A DNA stretch of 47,941 bases from Gammaproteobacteria bacterium (GCA_024277595.1 JAJRUV010000094.1:1-47941); one strand, 5' to 3'; numbered from the stretch's first letter, positions 8,712 through 22,147 are shown. Numbers and translations are program-made. The notes: generated from the sequence alone by a model not told the origin.

Positions 8712-9983
8712 TTACTTGTTGGTGAACTCGGGATAAGCCTCCAGGCCACACTCACCCACATCGACACCTTCATACTCCTCTTCCGCACTGACCCGGATCC
8801 CCCAGATCATTTTAATAACGAACCAGGTCGCGTAACTGGCGGTAAACGTCCAGGCAGCAATGGTAACCAGACCGGTAATCTGGGCCAGGAAGGTGGCATC
8901 ACCGTTTGACAGCGGTACGGCCAGCAGCCCCCACATACCCACAATACCATGGACAGAAATGGCGCCGACCGGATCGTCAACCTTCAGCTTGTCCATGGTG
9001 ATGATTGCAAACACTACCAGTACGCCACCGATGCCGCCCACCAGGGTTGCCCATAAAGGGGAAGGAGCCAGTGGCTCGGCGGTAATGGCCACCAGACCGG
9101 CGAGAGCACCGTTCAGGGCCATGGTGAGGTCCGCCTTGCCGAACAGCAGCTGGGCGGTAATCAGCGCAGCTATCACACCACCTGCGGCTGCTGCATTGGT
9201 GTTGACGAATACTGCGGCCACAGCATTGGCCTCAGCCACGTTGGAGATAATCAGCTCGGAGCCCCCATTGAAACCGAACCAACCCAGCCAGAGGATAAAG
9301 GTACCCAGGGTCGCCAGCGGCATATTGGCGCCGGGTATCGCGTTCACCTGACCACTGGGACCATACTTGCCTTTACGGGCGCCCAGCAGGAGTACCCCGG
9401 CAAGTGCGGCAGAGGCGCCACAAAGATGTACCACACCCGAACCGGCGAAGTCGTTGAAACCCAGACCATCCAGAAAACCACCGCCCCATTTCCAGTAACC
9501 CTGTAGCGGGTAGATGAAGCCGGTCATTACTACCGCGAAGGCCAGGAAACTCCACAGCTTCATCCGCTCGGCCACGGCGCCGGAGACAATCGACATGGCA
9601 GTCGCCACAAACACCACCTGGAAGAAGAAGTCCGACATGCCGGAGTAGTAGCTGCCGTCATACCAGGTACCCAAATCCTGCGCCAGTACCTCGGCAGGAT
9701 CATTGTCACCACCGAACATAAACGAGAAATCAAGCGTCGGGAAAATCCCGTTGCCATCCGATGGATACATGATGCCGTAGCCCATCAGCATATACATAAT
9801 GCAGGCAATGGCGAACAGGGCAATATTCTTGGTCAGAATTTCGGCGGTATTTTTGGCGCGAACCAGACCGGCCTCCAGCATGGAAAAACCAGCCGCCATC
9901 CACATAACCAATGCGCCTGACATCAGAAAATAAAATGTGTCCAGCGCATAACTCAGATCTTTAATACTATTTGCTACATCCAC
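8712..9983 (-). CDS. amtB: Ammonium transporter AmtB
   Basis: This 423-residue protein of the Amt/MEP/Rh family conducts ammonium/ammonia across the inner membrane. About eleven hydrophobic segments are visible. The family blocks GSGVVHLCGASAALAG (with the pore histidine), LGTFILWLGWFGFNGGS and VHGIVGMWG (second pore histidine) are intact. The N-terminus lacks a long cleavable leader. It is encoded 27 nt after glnK, so the PII protein that plugs the channel in nitrogen excess is made from the same transcript. Confidence 0.95.
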   Translation of the reverse strand: MDVANSIKDLSYALDTFYFLMSGALVMWMAAGFSMLEAGLVRAKNTAEILTKNIALFAIACIMYMLMGYGIMYPSDGNGIFPTLDFSFMFGGDNDPAEVLAQDLGTWYDGSYYSGMSDFFFQVVFVATAMSIVSGAVAERMKLWSFLAFAVVMTGFIYPLQGYWKWGGGFLDGLGFNDFAGSGVVHLCGASAALAGVLLLGARKGKYGPSGQVNAIPGANMPLATLGTFILWLGWFGFNGGSELIISNVAEANAVAAVFVNTNAAAAGGVIAALITAQLLFGKADLTMALNGALAGLVAITAEPLAPSPLWATLVGGIGGVLVVFAIITMDKLKVDDPVGAISVHGIVGMWGLLAVPLSNGDATFLAQITGLVTIAAWTFTASYATWFVIKMIWGIRVSAEEEYEGVDVGECGLEAYPEFTNK

Positions 9984-10010
9984 TTGGCTACCCTCCGCTG
10001 AGATGTTTTA

Positions 10011-10379
<369 letters not shown>

Positions 10380-10440
10380 TTATCCGGGTCGGATCCTGTC
10401 TTGAATGATGTCGCTTTATTGGACTTGACGAATGGAGGAG

Positions 10441-10456
10441 GGCACGGGCTGTGCCA
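10441..10456 (-). promoter_or_regulatory. Sigma-54 promoter of glnK-amtB
   Basis: On the minus strand TGGCAC-N5-GTGCC gives the sigma-54 spacing GG-N10-GC (-24/-12), with one departure from TTGC at -12. It sits about 90 nt before the glnK ATG, with an NtrC-like site some 70-80 bp further upstream. The inference is NtrC-activated expression under nitrogen limitation. Confidence 0.75.
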
Positions 10457-10522
10457 AATAGTAATATATTTTTTGTGATCAGCGCGTTAATTCGAAAAAT
10501 TATTAATCCGGCAGTCGCTTGC

Positions 10523-10537
10523 GCACTGCATTGGTGC
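10523..10537. promoter_or_regulatory. NtrC-like enhancer site
   Basis: GCAC-N7-GTGC (10523-10537) matches the dyad form of known NtrC sites. A half-match, GCACCAACATG, follows at 10554-10564. Both lie upstream of the sigma-54 promoter at a distance normal for enhancer binding. Confidence 0.6.
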
Positions 10538-10670
10538 AATGATGGAGGGGCGTGCACCAACATGATCTGCAAGGGGAAACGGCTGGGCGTAAATCCTGAC
10601 TCCTGGCCTAATGTAGCGTCCTAAACCGATTCAATCGCTGCTTCAAATTGAAAAATATGCTTCCCTGATT

Positions 10671-10825
10671 GTAACTATTCAGTATAGTTGAAAATGAGTA
10701 TGTAACTGTTCAGATTGCCCCTGAAATTTGTCAGTTCAAGGCGAAAAATGTGAGTTTACACGACGGGTAAATGATCATTTTTTAACGCAGAAATGGCAAA
10801 TTTCAGGGGTGAGCTGAATAGTTAC
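10671..10825. repeat. MITE-like repeat, copy 2
   Basis: This 155-bp copy has a 31-bp extension with its own tip at 10671-10701 and a core at 10702-10825. The tips read gtaactattcag (outer left), gtaactgttcag (inner left) and gtaactattcag (right, inverted). The centre is in the same orientation as in copy 1, but the arm sequences and the extension are on opposite sides. No 8-bp flanking duplication is visible (ccctgatt / ccccggtt). It separates the glnK control region from the 3' side of dciA. Confidence 0.85.
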
Positions 10826-10973
10826 CCCCGGTTTTTGTATGTATCGGTGAGAACGCCACCTATGCCAGAAAGACTGCTAAGGATGGCTGCACTTTATGGG
10901 TAATCAGGTATATCTTTATGCTCTGCGAGGAGCGCTATTGCCGGTTAACAACCGGACTTTGGTGCTGTTGCAA
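10826..10973. other. Intergenic, no gene seen
   Basis: This gap lies between copy 2 of the repeat and the end of dciA. It contains only a short hairpin CCGGTT-aac-AACCGG (10941-10955), without a T tract, that could help end the dciA transcript. Confidence 0.4.
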
Positions 10974-11423
10974 CTATTTCCTGCTAGCGTGTCGAGCCAG
11001 GCGTTGCAGAGCGGCCGACAACCGAGGTGAACGGGCTGTAGCAGCCGCTTGATGAAGAAGGTTTGCGTTTTCTTGTGATAGTTTGCATCGGGGCTTGATA
11101 TCGGGTGCTGTCTGCCTGAAAGCACCAGGTTGAACTATAATGCGGAGGTGGTGGATGCTCGGTGTTCCGGCGTGGTTCTGCAGAACTTTTATTAGCTCGG
11201 GAGCAAAATAGCGCAAACGAGTGGCCCAGGCAGATGAATTTACATAGACACATAGGGTATAATCACGGATATTGCCTGGTTGGCAGTGCTCGGCAAGAGA
11301 TTCAGGGAGAAACCCCCTGATCGCCAAGGCAATGTAGTGTAGTTGTTGTGTGCGCCGCATCAATCGGGATAGTGCGGGGGGAGTGGCCTGGGAAAGGCTG
11401 CGAAAGGTTGTTGGTGAACGCAT
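10974..11423 (-). CDS. dciA: DciA-like protein (DUF721)
   Basis: This 149-residue protein fits the DUF721/DciA family, which helps load the replicative helicase DnaB in bacteria lacking DnaC. A helical N-terminus is followed by the compact domain pattern LCVYVNSSAWATRLRYFAPELIKVL, a degenerate KH-like fold. The tail is Ala/Arg-rich. It lies divergent from the M23 peptidase gene just upstream of secA, where DUF721 genes are commonly found in gammaproteobacteria. Divergence makes the family call less certain than position alone would suggest. Confidence 0.78.
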   Translation of the reverse strand: MRSPTTFRSLSQATPPALSRLMRRTQQLHYIALAIRGFLPESLAEHCQPGNIRDYTLCVYVNSSAWATRLRYFAPELIKVLQNHAGTPSIHHLRIIVQPGAFRQTAPDIKPRCKLSQENANLLHQAAATARSPRLSAALQRLARHASRK

Positions 11424-11507
11424 TGGGTTTAAAGTCTGGCAACCAGTCTAACGATACATGCTCTTAGTATGAGGCTAAATTATTAACACTCTTCCAGCGA
11501 TAGCGCA

Positions 11508-12437
11508 ATGAAAATGCAAGCACGTTTAAAATATCTCAAGCAGTCTACCTGCGCTCTTCCCGAAACCCCCAGAATCTGGATCTTGCTTTTTACCGGTTTT
11601 CTGGTTTCTGCTGCGTTGGCAACTTTTACAGGATATCACTTGGGCCTCTTGGGTGCAGCGCAGGAATCAAACCAGATGGCCAGGGAGTGGCAGATTAATC
11701 TTGAACAGCAACAGAATGAACTTTCCAGATTACAGCAGGCTGCGCAGGATAGCGCTAATATGCAGGCGAGGCGGTTGGGTCAGTTGCAGGCACAGGTGAT
11801 TCGTCTGGAGGCGCTGGGTCAGCGGCTGGTTAAAATGGCGCATCTGGACAGTGGTGAGTTTGATTTCGAAAATCGTCCCGCACAAGGTGGTCCCGCAAGC
11901 ACTGACAGCCATAGCGCTACTATTGGCACCCCGGATCTCCTGGCAGCTCTGGATAGGCTGTCACGCAAGCTGGATGATCGCAGCAGTCAGTTGCAGGTGC
12001 TGGAAGGGGTATTGATGAATCGCAGTTTGCAAGCAGAGGTGCGGCCTGAGGGGCGGCCGATTGTGCAAGGCTGGCTCTCTTCCCGCTATGGAATGCGAAC
12101 CGATCCCTTCAGTGGCAAGCGGGCCTTTCATGCTGGAATTGATTTCGCGGGCAAGGAGGGATCGGCTGTAGTGGCAACTGCTGCTGGAGTTGTTACCTGG
12201 GCAGGCAACCGTTCCGGGTATGGGAAGCTGGTCGAGATTAACCATGGAGGCGGGTATGCGACCCGCTATGCTCATAGCCGGACAATACTGGTCAAGGTTG
12301 GCGAGACAGTAAAAAAGGGTCAGATTGTCGGTGAAATGGGTTCTACTGGTCGCTCTACCGGTCCTCATGTTCATTTTGAAGTGCTGCTCAACGGGCGTAC
12401 TGTCAATCCTTCGAAGTATATTCAGGCAGCACGCTGA
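11508..12437 (+). CDS. M23 family metallopeptidase (murein endopeptidase-like)
   Basis: This 309-residue protein is membrane-anchored by one segment at about 24-48 (IWILLFTGFLVSAALATF). A coiled coil follows (55-110, Gln/Leu rich), then a LytM/M23 domain at about 185-305. Zinc ligands are H208 and D212 (FHAGIDFA) and the second His of HVHFEV (H289); H256 and H287 are probable catalytic partners. The active site looks complete, so it may cut peptidoglycan cross-links rather than act as a regulator. Peptidases of this type often sit next to secA. Confidence 0.9.
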   Translation: MKMQARLKYLKQSTCALPETPRIWILLFTGFLVSAALATFTGYHLGLLGAAQESNQMAREWQINLEQQQNELSRLQQAAQDSANMQARRLGQLQAQVIRLEALGQRLVKMAHLDSGEFDFENRPAQGGPASTDSHSATIGTPDLLAALDRLSRKLDDRSSQLQVLEGVLMNRSLQAEVRPEGRPIVQGWLSSRYGMRTDPFSGKRAFHAGIDFAGKEGSAVVATAAGVVTWAGNRSGYGKLVEINHGGGYATRYAHSRTILVKVGETVKKGQIVGEMGSTGRSTGPHVHFEVLLNGRTVNPSKYIQAAR

Positions 12438-12576
12438 AGCAGGGACCTGCGGGCTCAGGCCAAGAGTGAAAATCAAGGGGTTTCGAGATTTTTTATCCCG
12501 TTTTACAACAGCCGGTTTATCCTGATGTCAACGGGCCTCCGGCGAACTGTTTTGACCCGGTTGATAATTGATTGTG

Positions 12577-12617
12577 AACGCCCCGGTATCTGCCAACAGA
12601 CCGGGGCGTTTTCGTTT
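12577..12617 (+). terminator. Intrinsic terminator after the M23 peptidase gene
   Basis: AACGCCCCGGT (12577-12587) pairs perfectly with ACCGGGGCGTT (12600-12610) and is followed by TTCGTTTT. It lies 140 nt after the peptidase stop. No other gene was seen in 12438-12656. Confidence 0.85.
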
Positions 12618-12656
12618 TATGCCAGTAGACAGTATTGCTGTATTATTACCTTTTTT

Positions 12657-12808
12657 GTAACTACTCAGCGAGTAGTCAATATTGCCGGTAACTGCTCAGC
12701 TTACCCCTGAAATTCGTCAGTTCAAGGCGAAAAACGGGAGTTTACATGTGTAAATGACCATTTTTTAACGCAGAAATGGCGGACTTCAGGGGTAAGCTGA
12801 GTAGTTAC
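12657..12808. mobile_element. MITE-like repeat, copy 3, with 8-bp target duplication
   Basis: This 152-bp element is flanked on both sides by an exact 8-bp direct repeat, CCTTTTTT (12649-12656 and 12809-12816). That fixes the mobile unit as core plus 31-bp extension. Tips are gtaactactcag (12657), gtaactgctcag (12688) and the inverted copy ending at 12808. The arms are nearly perfect over about 25 nt. IS66-family elements make 8-bp duplications and start GTAA; the inner tip matches the IS66 end at 47705 at 10 of 13 positions. No protein is encoded. It ends 32 nt before the secA start. Confidence 0.85.
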
Positions 12809-12840
12809 CCTTTTTTAATTAATAAACGATATGGGCATCC

Positions 12841-15546
<2,706 letters not shown>

Positions 15547-15547
15547 T

Positions 15548-16768
15548 ATGGCAGTTGGCTGGAAGGGGTGGCCCGAGATGCATCCGGTCGCCGGGGTGCG
15601 GCTGGGAACCGCCTGTGCAGGGATCAAGGAGGCCGCGCGGCGTGATCTGGTCATCATCGCGTTGGAGCCGGGTTCGGTCTGCACCGCCGTTTTTACCCGT
15701 AACTTGTTCTGTGCCGCGCCGGTCACGGTAGCCCGTGACCATCTGAACCGCACTGTCCCCCGTTATCTGCTGATCAACACCGGTAATGCCAATGCCGGCA
15801 CGGGTATCCGGGGAGAGGCTGATGCATTGGCCTGTTGCCAGAAACTGGCGGAGATTGCGGCCTGTCCCACGGAGGCTGTTTTGCCCTTCTCCACCGGGGT
15901 GATCAGTGAACTGCTGGCCGTGGACAGGATCCAGGCTGCCCTGCCAGCTGCCTGGGCCGCACTTGTTCCGGCAGGATGGGAAGATGCCGCGCACGGTATC
16001 ATGACCACCGACACCGTACCGAAAGGGGCATCTACTACCGTAAAAATCGACGGTGAGACCGTAACCGTTACCGGCATCAGCAAGGGTGCCGGAATGATTC
16101 GCCCGGATATGGCGACCCTGCTTGCCTTCATCGCAACGGATGCGGCGTTGGATCAGAAGCTGTTGCAGCACTGTCTGCAGGCGGCGGTGGACAGAACATT
16201 CAACCGGATTACCGTTGACGGGGACACCTCGACCAATGATGCCTGCGTACTGATCAGTACCGGCGGATCTTCGCTGCCGCCCATTTCAGAGGCCAACGAT
16301 CCCCGTTATCCGCCGTTGGTAGCGGCGGTGTGCGAAGTCTGTGAACAGCTGGCCCAGGCCATCGTGCGGGACGGCGAGGGCGCCAGCAAATTCATCACTA
16401 TCGAGGTGAATGGCGGTCGGGAGGAGCAGGAGTGCCTGAAGATTGCCTATGCGATTGCCCACTCCCCCCTGGTCAAAACCGCTTTTTTTGCCAGTGACCC
16501 CAATTGGGGGCGGATTCTGGCGGCAGTCGGTCGGGCAGGAGTGGATGATCTGGATATCGATGCCTTGACCCTCCACCTGGATGAACTGTGCCTGGTACGC
16601 CGCGGCGGCCGGGCCACAGAGTACCGGGAAGAAGCCGGACAGGCAGTCATGGACAGGGAAGAGATCACCATTCGGGTCGAGCTGAACCGGGGTAGCGCAC
16701 AGACCCGAATCTGGACCTGTGATCTCTCCTATGACTACATCCGCATCAATGCCGAATACCGCACCTGA
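15548..16768 (+). CDS. argJ: Bifunctional glutamate N-acetyltransferase ArgJ
   Basis: This 406-residue arginine-synthesis enzyme moves the acetyl group from N-acetylornithine to glutamate. The autoproteolysis site lies in [12 protein letters not shown], between Ala189 and the nucleophile Thr190, which splits alpha and beta chains. Family blocks [24 protein letters not shown] and DPNWGRIL are present. It starts one base after the secA stop and overlaps the Nudix gene, so secA, argJ and the Nudix-ThiE gene likely share a transcript. Whether it also accepts acetyl-CoA cannot be told from sequence. Confidence 0.95.
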   Translation: MAVGWKGWPEMHPVAGVRLGTACAGIKEAARRDLVIIALEPGSVCTAVFTRNLFCAAPVTVARDHLNRTVPRYLLINTGNANAGTGIRGEADALACCQKLAEIAACPTEAVLPFSTGVISELLAVDRIQAALPAAWAALVPAGWEDAAHGIMTTDTVPKGASTTVKIDGETVTVTGISKGAGMIRPDMATLLAFIATDAALDQKLLQHCLQAAVDRTFNRITVDGDTSTNDACVLISTGGSSLPPISEANDPRYPPLVAAVCEVCEQLAQAIVRDGEGASKFITIEVNGGREEQECLKIAYAIAHSPLVKTAFFASDPNWGRILAAVGRAGVDDLDIDALTLHLDELCLVRRGGRATEYREEAGQAVMDREEITIRVELNRGSAQTRIWTCDLSYDYIRINAEYRT

Positions 16769-17726
16769 GAGCAGCGCTGAGACCACAACCTCCCTTCATG
16801 TCGCCGTTGCGGTCATCGTCAACGACCGGGGTGAAGTGTTGATTGCCAAACGTCCCGAACACCTGCACCAAGGCGGGTTGTGGGAGTTTCCGGGGGGGAA
16901 GCTGGAGCCGGGTGAGGTGGTAACACAGGCATTGAGGCGAGAGCTCGACGAAGAGTTGGGAGTGCGTATAGAAAGCGCCCGGCCACTAATCAGAGTCCAC
17001 CACCAATACCCGGAGTGCCCGGTTCTGCTGGATGTCTGGCGGGTGGACCGCTACCAGGGAGAGGCGCATGGCCGCGAGGGACAACCCATCGCATGGGTAG
17101 AGCCGGAGCAGCTGCCGGACTACCGTTTTCCTGTCGCCAACTTTCCGATTGTTACCGCGGTGCGCCTCCCCGACCGTTATCTCGTCACTCCCGAGCCTTG
17201 TGATGATTTTGAGCTGTTTTTATCCCGTCTGGAGCAGTGTCTGCGCAGCGGTGTGCGGTTGGTTCAACTGCGAGCCAAAAAGCTGAACGTAACCGGCTGC
17301 CGTGAGCTGGTGCGCCGCGTGATTTCTCTGGTGAACTCTTATGGAGCCAGGCTGCTGTTGAACAGCGATCCGGATTTGGCAGGGGTGCCGGGAGCAGACG
17401 GCATCCATCTTACCAGCACTCAACTGCTCTCCCTCGAGCGCAGGCCGCTGCCATTCTGGCAGTGGGTCGCCGCATCCTGTCACAATGAGCGCGAACTGCT
17501 CCATGCGGCGCACATCGGGGTGGATTTTGCCGTGGTTTCCCCCGTTCAGCCCACACTCAGCCATCCGCACGCCGGATGCCTGGGATGGGAGCGGTTGTTT
17601 CAACTTACTGAACGGGTTCCGTTTCCCGTGTATGCCCTCGGCGGTATGCGTGATGAACATCTGCAACCGGCACACTCCCATGGGGCACAGGGCATTGCTG
17701 CAATCCGTGGTATTTGGGGGGAATAG
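16749..17726 (+). CDS. Nudix hydrolase (MutT-like) fused to a ThiE-like domain
   Basis: This is a two-domain protein of 325 residues. The N-terminal MutT-like domain (about 15-140) has the intact Nudix box GKLEPGE-x7-RELDEELGV at 50-72 and would clean oxidised nucleotides such as 8-oxo-dGTP. The C-terminal half (150-325) resembles thiamine-phosphate synthase ([40 protein letters not shown]). Such Nudix-ThiE fusions next to secA and argJ are known in gammaproteobacteria; the role of the second half is unproven. I chose the ATG at 16749 (20-nt overlap with argJ) over the one at 16719. Confidence 0.88.
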   Translation: MPNTAPESSAETTTSLHVAVAVIVNDRGEVLIAKRPEHLHQGGLWEFPGGKLEPGEVVTQALRRELDEELGVRIESARPLIRVHHQYPECPVLLDVWRVDRYQGEAHGREGQPIAWVEPEQLPDYRFPVANFPIVTAVRLPDRYLVTPEPCDDFELFLSRLEQCLRSGVRLVQLRAKKLNVTGCRELVRRVISLVNSYGARLLLNSDPDLAGVPGADGIHLTSTQLLSLERRPLPFWQWVAASCHNERELLHAAHIGVDFAVVSPVQPTLSHPHAGCLGWERLFQLTERVPFPVYALGGMRDEHLQPAHSHGAQGIAAIRGIWGE

Positions 17727-17781
17727 CCGGAATCTTTATGGTAGACTTGCCGGTTTCTTATAGCAATCAGTCTGTCAGGTC

Positions 17782-18255
17782 ATGACGTTGAACTCCGGTC
17801 GGGAGGATAACAGCCCTGTTTCCATAGTTCATGACGCGGCTGTCCGGCTACTGGCACGGCGCGAGCATTCGGTGGTGGAGTTGCGGCGCAAACTTCGGTT
17901 GAGAGGGTACGACAGGGGCGTTGTGGACCAGGTCCTGGAACAGCTACAGGAAGAGTGTTTGCTCAGTAACAAACGGTTTGTGGAGGCGTATATTCACTCC
18001 CGCTGTGAAAAGGGGTTCGGGCCATTGCGAATTCAGTCGGAACTTCGGGAGCGCGGAATTCCCGCAGAGCTGGCTGCCCGGGGTGTCGAATCCGGGGGAG
18101 TGCATTGTGAAGAGCTGATGGATCGTGTCAGACAGAAGCGGTTTGGCCCGGCCTGCCCCGATGACTATCCGGAGCGAGCGCGGCAGGCGCGCTTCCTCCA
18201 GTACCGGGGGTTTGCCGCAGAGCAGATTCATCGGCTGTTGAAACAGGAAGAGTGA
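17782..18255 (+). CDS. recX: Regulatory protein RecX
   Basis: This 157-residue protein has the RecX pattern of tandem three-helix repeats ([55 protein letters not shown]). RecX binds RecA filaments and limits recombinase activity. In many relatives recX follows recA; here the upstream neighbour is the Nudix-ThiE gene and recA is not in the window. The stop overlaps the alaS start by one base, keeping the usual recX-alaS coupling. Confidence 0.88.
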   Translation: MTLNSGREDNSPVSIVHDAAVRLLARREHSVVELRRKLRLRGYDRGVVDQVLEQLQEECLLSNKRFVEAYIHSRCEKGFGPLRIQSELRERGIPAELAARGVESGGVHCEELMDRVRQKRFGPACPDDYPERARQARFLQYRGFAAEQIHRLLKQEE

Positions 18256-20849
18256 TGAAAAGCGCAGATATTCGTAAGGCATTTCTGGATTTTTTCCGCG
18301 AGAGAGGGCATGAAATTGTGCCCAGCAGCTCGCTGGTGCCTGCCAATGATCCGACCCTGCTGTTTACCAATGCCGGCATGGTGCAGTTCAAGGAAGTGTT
18401 CCTCGGTCTGGAACAGCGCCCTTACCACCGTGCGGCCAGTGTACAGCGCTGCGTGCGAGCCGGCGGCAAACACAATGATCTGGACAATGTCGGCTATACC
18501 GTACGTCATCACACTTTTTTCGAGATGCTGGGCAACTTCGGCTTTGGTGACTACTTCAAACGCGAGGCCATCACCTGCGCATGGGAGTTCCTCACTGGTG
18601 AATTAGGTCTCGCGCCGGAGCGTCTTTGGATCACAGTGTTTGAAGAGGATGAAGAGGCGGCCGCTATCTGGCTCGACGAGATCGGTGTGGATCCGCAGCG
18701 GTTTGCCCGTATCGGCGCCCATGACAATTTCTGGTCGATGGGGGACACCGGCCCTTGCGGTCCATGCAGTGAAATATTCTATGATCACGGCCCCGAAGTG
18801 GCAGGTGGGCCACCGGGTACGCCGGAACAGGATGGTGACCGTTATGTGGAGATCTGGAATCTGGTATTCATGCAATATGACCGGGATGCAGCCGGAAAAC
18901 TGACCCCCCTGCCCAAGCCCTCGGTGGATACCGGCATGGGACTGGAACGTCTGGCAGCGGTTATGCAAGGGGTACATGATAACTACGATATCGACCTGTT
19001 TCAGGCGCTGATTCAGGCGGTTGCCAGACTGACCGGCAATCCCGCACGGCGCGATGATACCTCCCTGAAGGTCATTGCCGATCATATTCGTTCCTGTGCC
19101 TTTCTGGTGGCCGACGGGGTGACGCCTTCGAACGAGGGACGGGGTTATGTGCTGCGGCGCATCATCCGCCGGGCCATTCGTCATGGCAACCGGCTGGGGC
19201 TGAGCGAACCCTTTTTCCACAAGCTGGTGGATCCCCTGATCGAGCAGATGGGCGATGCCTATCCGGAACTGCGGGCGGTGCGGGACCACGTCGCGCGAGT
19301 GTTGAAGCAGGAGGAAGCGCGTTTTGCCGAGACCCTGGATTACGGTTTGCGCCATCTCGAACAGGCGCTCGGGCGGCTCGAAGGGACGGTCATTCCTGGT
19401 GAGACAGTATTCCGCCTCTATGACACCTACGGATTTCCGGTGGATCTGACTGCGGATATCGCCAGGGAGCGGGGACTCACCCTGGATATGGCGGGGTTCG
19501 AGCGGGAGATGGCCGCCCAGCGCAAGCGGGCCCGAGCGGCCAGCCATTTTGGTGACGGCTTCAGCGAGCGGCTGGAGATCGAGAGCCACAGTGAATTTTG
19601 CGGCTATGACCATTTGGAACAACAGGCCCGCGTAACGGCGCTCTATGCCGATGGGCAGCCGGTGGAGCAGTTGCAGGAGGGGCAGGAGGGGATGGTGCTG
19701 CTGGACAGTACGCCATTCTATGCCGAGTCCGGCGGACAGGTCGGAGACCGTGGCGAACTACGGGCGGAGGATCTCCTGTTCGAGGTCTCCGATACTCGCA
19801 AGGAGGGGGAGGCCAACCTGCATCTCGGGGTGGTGAGCAAGGGACGCCTGGCTATTGGTGATTGTATCGTCGCCCGCGTTGATGCCGCCCGCCGACAGGA
19901 TATCGTCTGTCACCACTCTGCTACCCACCTGCTGCACACGGCGCTGCGCAACTTGCTGGGAGAGCATGTGATCCAGAAGGGTTCACTGGTAGCTCCCGAG
20001 CGTCTCCGTTTCGATTTTTCCCATTTCGCATCGCTCGATGCGGAGCAGCTGGCCGCGATAGAGCAGCGGGTAAATGCGGGGATCCGGGCCAACCTGCCGG
20101 TGGAAACCCGCATCATGTCGCCACAGCAGGCCAGTGAGGCGGGAGCCATGGCGCTGTTTGGTGAAAAGTACGGGGAGCAGGTACGGGTGCTGACCATGGG
20201 TTCATTTTCCATTGAGCTGTGTGGTGGCACTCATGTACAGCGTACCGGTGATATCGCCCTGTTCAAGATTGTCTCGGAAAGTGGCGTGGCTGCCGGGGTG
20301 CGGCGTATCGAAGCGGTGGCCGGTCAGCGGGCGCTGGCGTGGTATGAGGCGGGTGAGCAGCAGCTGCGTACAGTTTCTGAATTGCTGAAAGCGGAGCGGG
20401 ACAGTGTAGCGGACAAGGTTGCCCAACTGCTGGAGCGCTCACGCAGTGTCGAGAAAGAGCTGGAGCGGTTGAAAGGGAAACTGGCCAGCAGCCAGGGTGG
20501 TGAACTGACGGCGCGTGCGGTGGATGTGGGCGGTATAAGAGTACTGGCGGCCCGCCTGGATGGCGCGGATGTCAAGACCCTGCGCAGCACGGTGGATCAA
20601 CTGAAAAGCAAACTGGGTAGCGCGGCTATCGTGCTGGCGGCCGTCGATGGAGAGAAAATAATCCTGATAGCGGGTGTCACCAAAGATGTGACCCATCGCA
20701 TCAAGGCTGGTGATCTGGTCAACCAGGTTGCCAGGCAGGTCGGCGGCAAGGGCGGCGGACGGCCGGATATGGCCCAGGCTGGAGGCAACCGTCCTGACGC
20801 TTTACCGGTGGCTCTTGATTCTGTTGCCGATTGGGTCAGACAGCAATGA
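18255..20849 (+). CDS. alaS: Alanyl-tRNA synthetase
   Basis: This class II synthetase of 864 residues charges tRNA-Ala. The N-terminal catalytic core carries motif 2 around [13 protein letters not shown]. The editing domain has HHSATHLLH and the zinc/editing motif CGGTH. The C-terminal DHHA1-type domain ends [15 protein letters not shown]. The ATG at 18255 ([10 protein letters not shown]) matches the family start better than the GTG one codon upstream. It overlaps lysC by 4 nt (ATGA). Confidence 0.97.
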   Translation: MKSADIRKAFLDFFRERGHEIVPSSSLVPANDPTLLFTNAGMVQFKEVFLGLEQRPYHRAASVQRCVRAGGKHNDLDNVGYTVRHHTFFEMLGNFGFGDYFKREAITCAWEFLTGELGLAPERLWITVFEEDEEAAAIWLDEIGVDPQRFARIGAHDNFWSMGDTGPCGPCSEIFYDHGPEVAGGPPGTPEQDGDRYVEIWNLVFMQYDRDAAGKLTPLPKPSVDTGMGLERLAAVMQGVHDNYDIDLFQALIQAVARLTGNPARRDDTSLKVIADHIRSCAFLVADGVTPSNEGRGYVLRRIIRRAIRHGNRLGLSEPFFHKLVDPLIEQMGDAYPELRAVRDHVARVLKQEEARFAETLDYGLRHLEQALGRLEGTVIPGETVFRLYDTYGFPVDLTADIARERGLTLDMAGFEREMAAQRKRARAASHFGDGFSERLEIESHSEFCGYDHLEQQARVTALYADGQPVEQLQEGQEGMVLLDSTPFYAESGGQVGDRGELRAEDLLFEVSDTRKEGEANLHLGVVSKGRLAIGDCIVARVDAARRQDIVCHHSATHLLHTALRNLLGEHVIQKGSLVAPERLRFDFSHFASLDAEQLAAIEQRVNAGIRANLPVETRIMSPQQASEAGAMALFGEKYGEQVRVLTMGSFSIELCGGTHVQRTGDIALFKIVSESGVAAGVRRIEAVAGQRALAWYEAGEQQLRTVSELLKAERDSVADKVAQLLERSRSVEKELERLKGKLASSQGGELTARAVDVGGIRVLAARLDGADVKTLRSTVDQLKSKLGSAAIVLAAVDGEKIILIAGVTKDVTHRIKAGDLVNQVARQVGGKGGGRPDMAQAGGNRPDALPVALDSVADWVRQQ

Positions 20850-22060
20850 CGCTGCTTGTTCAGAAGTATGGCGGCACATCAGTTGGTACTGTTGAACGGA
20901 TCAAAAACGTAGCTGCCAGGATAAAGGGTTGCCGGGAGCAGGGGCAGGATATCGTTGTTGTGTTGTCTGCCATGAGCGGTGAAACCAATCGTCTGCTGAG
21001 ATTGTCCAATGAGATTACCACCCGGCCGATCCCTCGTGAGCTGGATGTGCTTCTTTCCACCGGGGAGCAGGTTACCATTGCACTGCTCTGTATGGCCCTG
21101 CACGAACAGGGGTGTGAGGCGCGTTCTTACACCGGAGCCCAGGTACATATCCGTACCGACAGTGCGTTTAACAAGGCCCGTATTCTGGAAATTGATGAGC
21201 AGAAGGTGCGTAGCGATATCGCACAGGGGCGGGTGGTGGTGGTGGCCGGTTTCCAGGGTGTGGATCAGGGTGGCAACATAACCACGCTTGGGCGAGGGGG
21301 GTCCGACACTACGGCAGTCGCCCTGGCGGCGGCGCTCAAGGCCGAAGAGTGTCAGATTTATACTGATGTCGATGGTGTTTATACCACAGATCCGCGGGTG
21401 GTTCCCCAGGCACGTCGCCTGGAGCGCATCACCTTTGAAGAGATGCTGGAGATGGCCAGTCTGGGATCAAAAGTCCTCCAGATTCGTGCGGTGGAATTTG
21501 CCAGCAAATATGATGTGCCGTTGCGTGTGCTATCTTCTTTTGAGGAGGGTGAGGGGACGCTGATTACCGAAGAGGAACAACAGGATATGGAAAGGGCGGT
21601 TATTTCCGGTATCGCTTTTAATCGTGATGAAGCCAAGCTCACTATTCTGGGTGTACCTGACCAGCCGGGTGTGGCTCACCAGATTGTAGGTCCAATTGGT
21701 AATGCGAATATCGAACTGGATATGATTATCCAGAATGTCGGTGCTGACGGAACAACGGATTTTACTTTTACCGTACACCGCAGTGATTACCAAAAAGCAC
21801 TGGATATTTTACGCAAATTGGCGGATGATTTAGGAGCGCGCGAGGTGGAGGGCGACGACAAGATCGCAAAAATCTCGTTAGTTGGCGTGGGAATGCGTTC
21901 TCATGCAGGTATTGCCAGCACGATGTTCAGGGCTCTAGCGGAAGAAGGTATTAATATTCGCATGATATCGACGTCAGAGATAAAGATCTCTGTGGTGGTT
22001 GACGATAAATATCTTGAACTTGGTGTAAGGGCGTTGCATTCGGCGTTTCAGCTTGAGTAG
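20846..22060 (+). CDS. lysC: Aspartate kinase
   Basis: This 404-residue enzyme phosphorylates aspartate at the head of the lysine/threonine/methionine/DAP branch. The N-terminal kinase motif is KYGGTSVG (7-14), with [12 protein letters not shown] further on. Two ACT domains at about 265-400 ([32 protein letters not shown]) give feedback control. I chose the ATG at 20846, which overlaps the alaS stop as ATGA. The alaS-lysC-csrA order is conserved across gammaproteobacteria. Confidence 0.96.
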   Translation: MTLLVQKYGGTSVGTVERIKNVAARIKGCREQGQDIVVVLSAMSGETNRLLRLSNEITTRPIPRELDVLLSTGEQVTIALLCMALHEQGCEARSYTGAQVHIRTDSAFNKARILEIDEQKVRSDIAQGRVVVVAGFQGVDQGGNITTLGRGGSDTTAVALAAALKAEECQIYTDVDGVYTTDPRVVPQARRLERITFEEMLEMASLGSKVLQIRAVEFASKYDVPLRVLSSFEEGEGTLITEEEQQDMERAVISGIAFNRDEAKLTILGVPDQPGVAHQIVGPIGNANIELDMIIQNVGADGTTDFTFTVHRSDYQKALDILRKLADDLGAREVEGDDKIAKISLVGVGMRSHAGIASTMFRALAEEGINIRMISTSEIKISVVVDDKYLELGVRALHSAFQLE

Positions 22061-22147
22061 TGCCGGGTTATAGACCAAGGGGACGTAGGGGGGAGTGTAG
22101 CTGCTATGGGTTGTAATTATTTTGTTAAAAAAAACAATTGCTGTGTC

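Noticed and set aside
18603-19622. Long minus-strand open frame (339 codons)
   Set aside because: Antisense shadow of alaS without protein-family features. The same holds for 13696-14511 (secA) and 33281-34150 (flhA).
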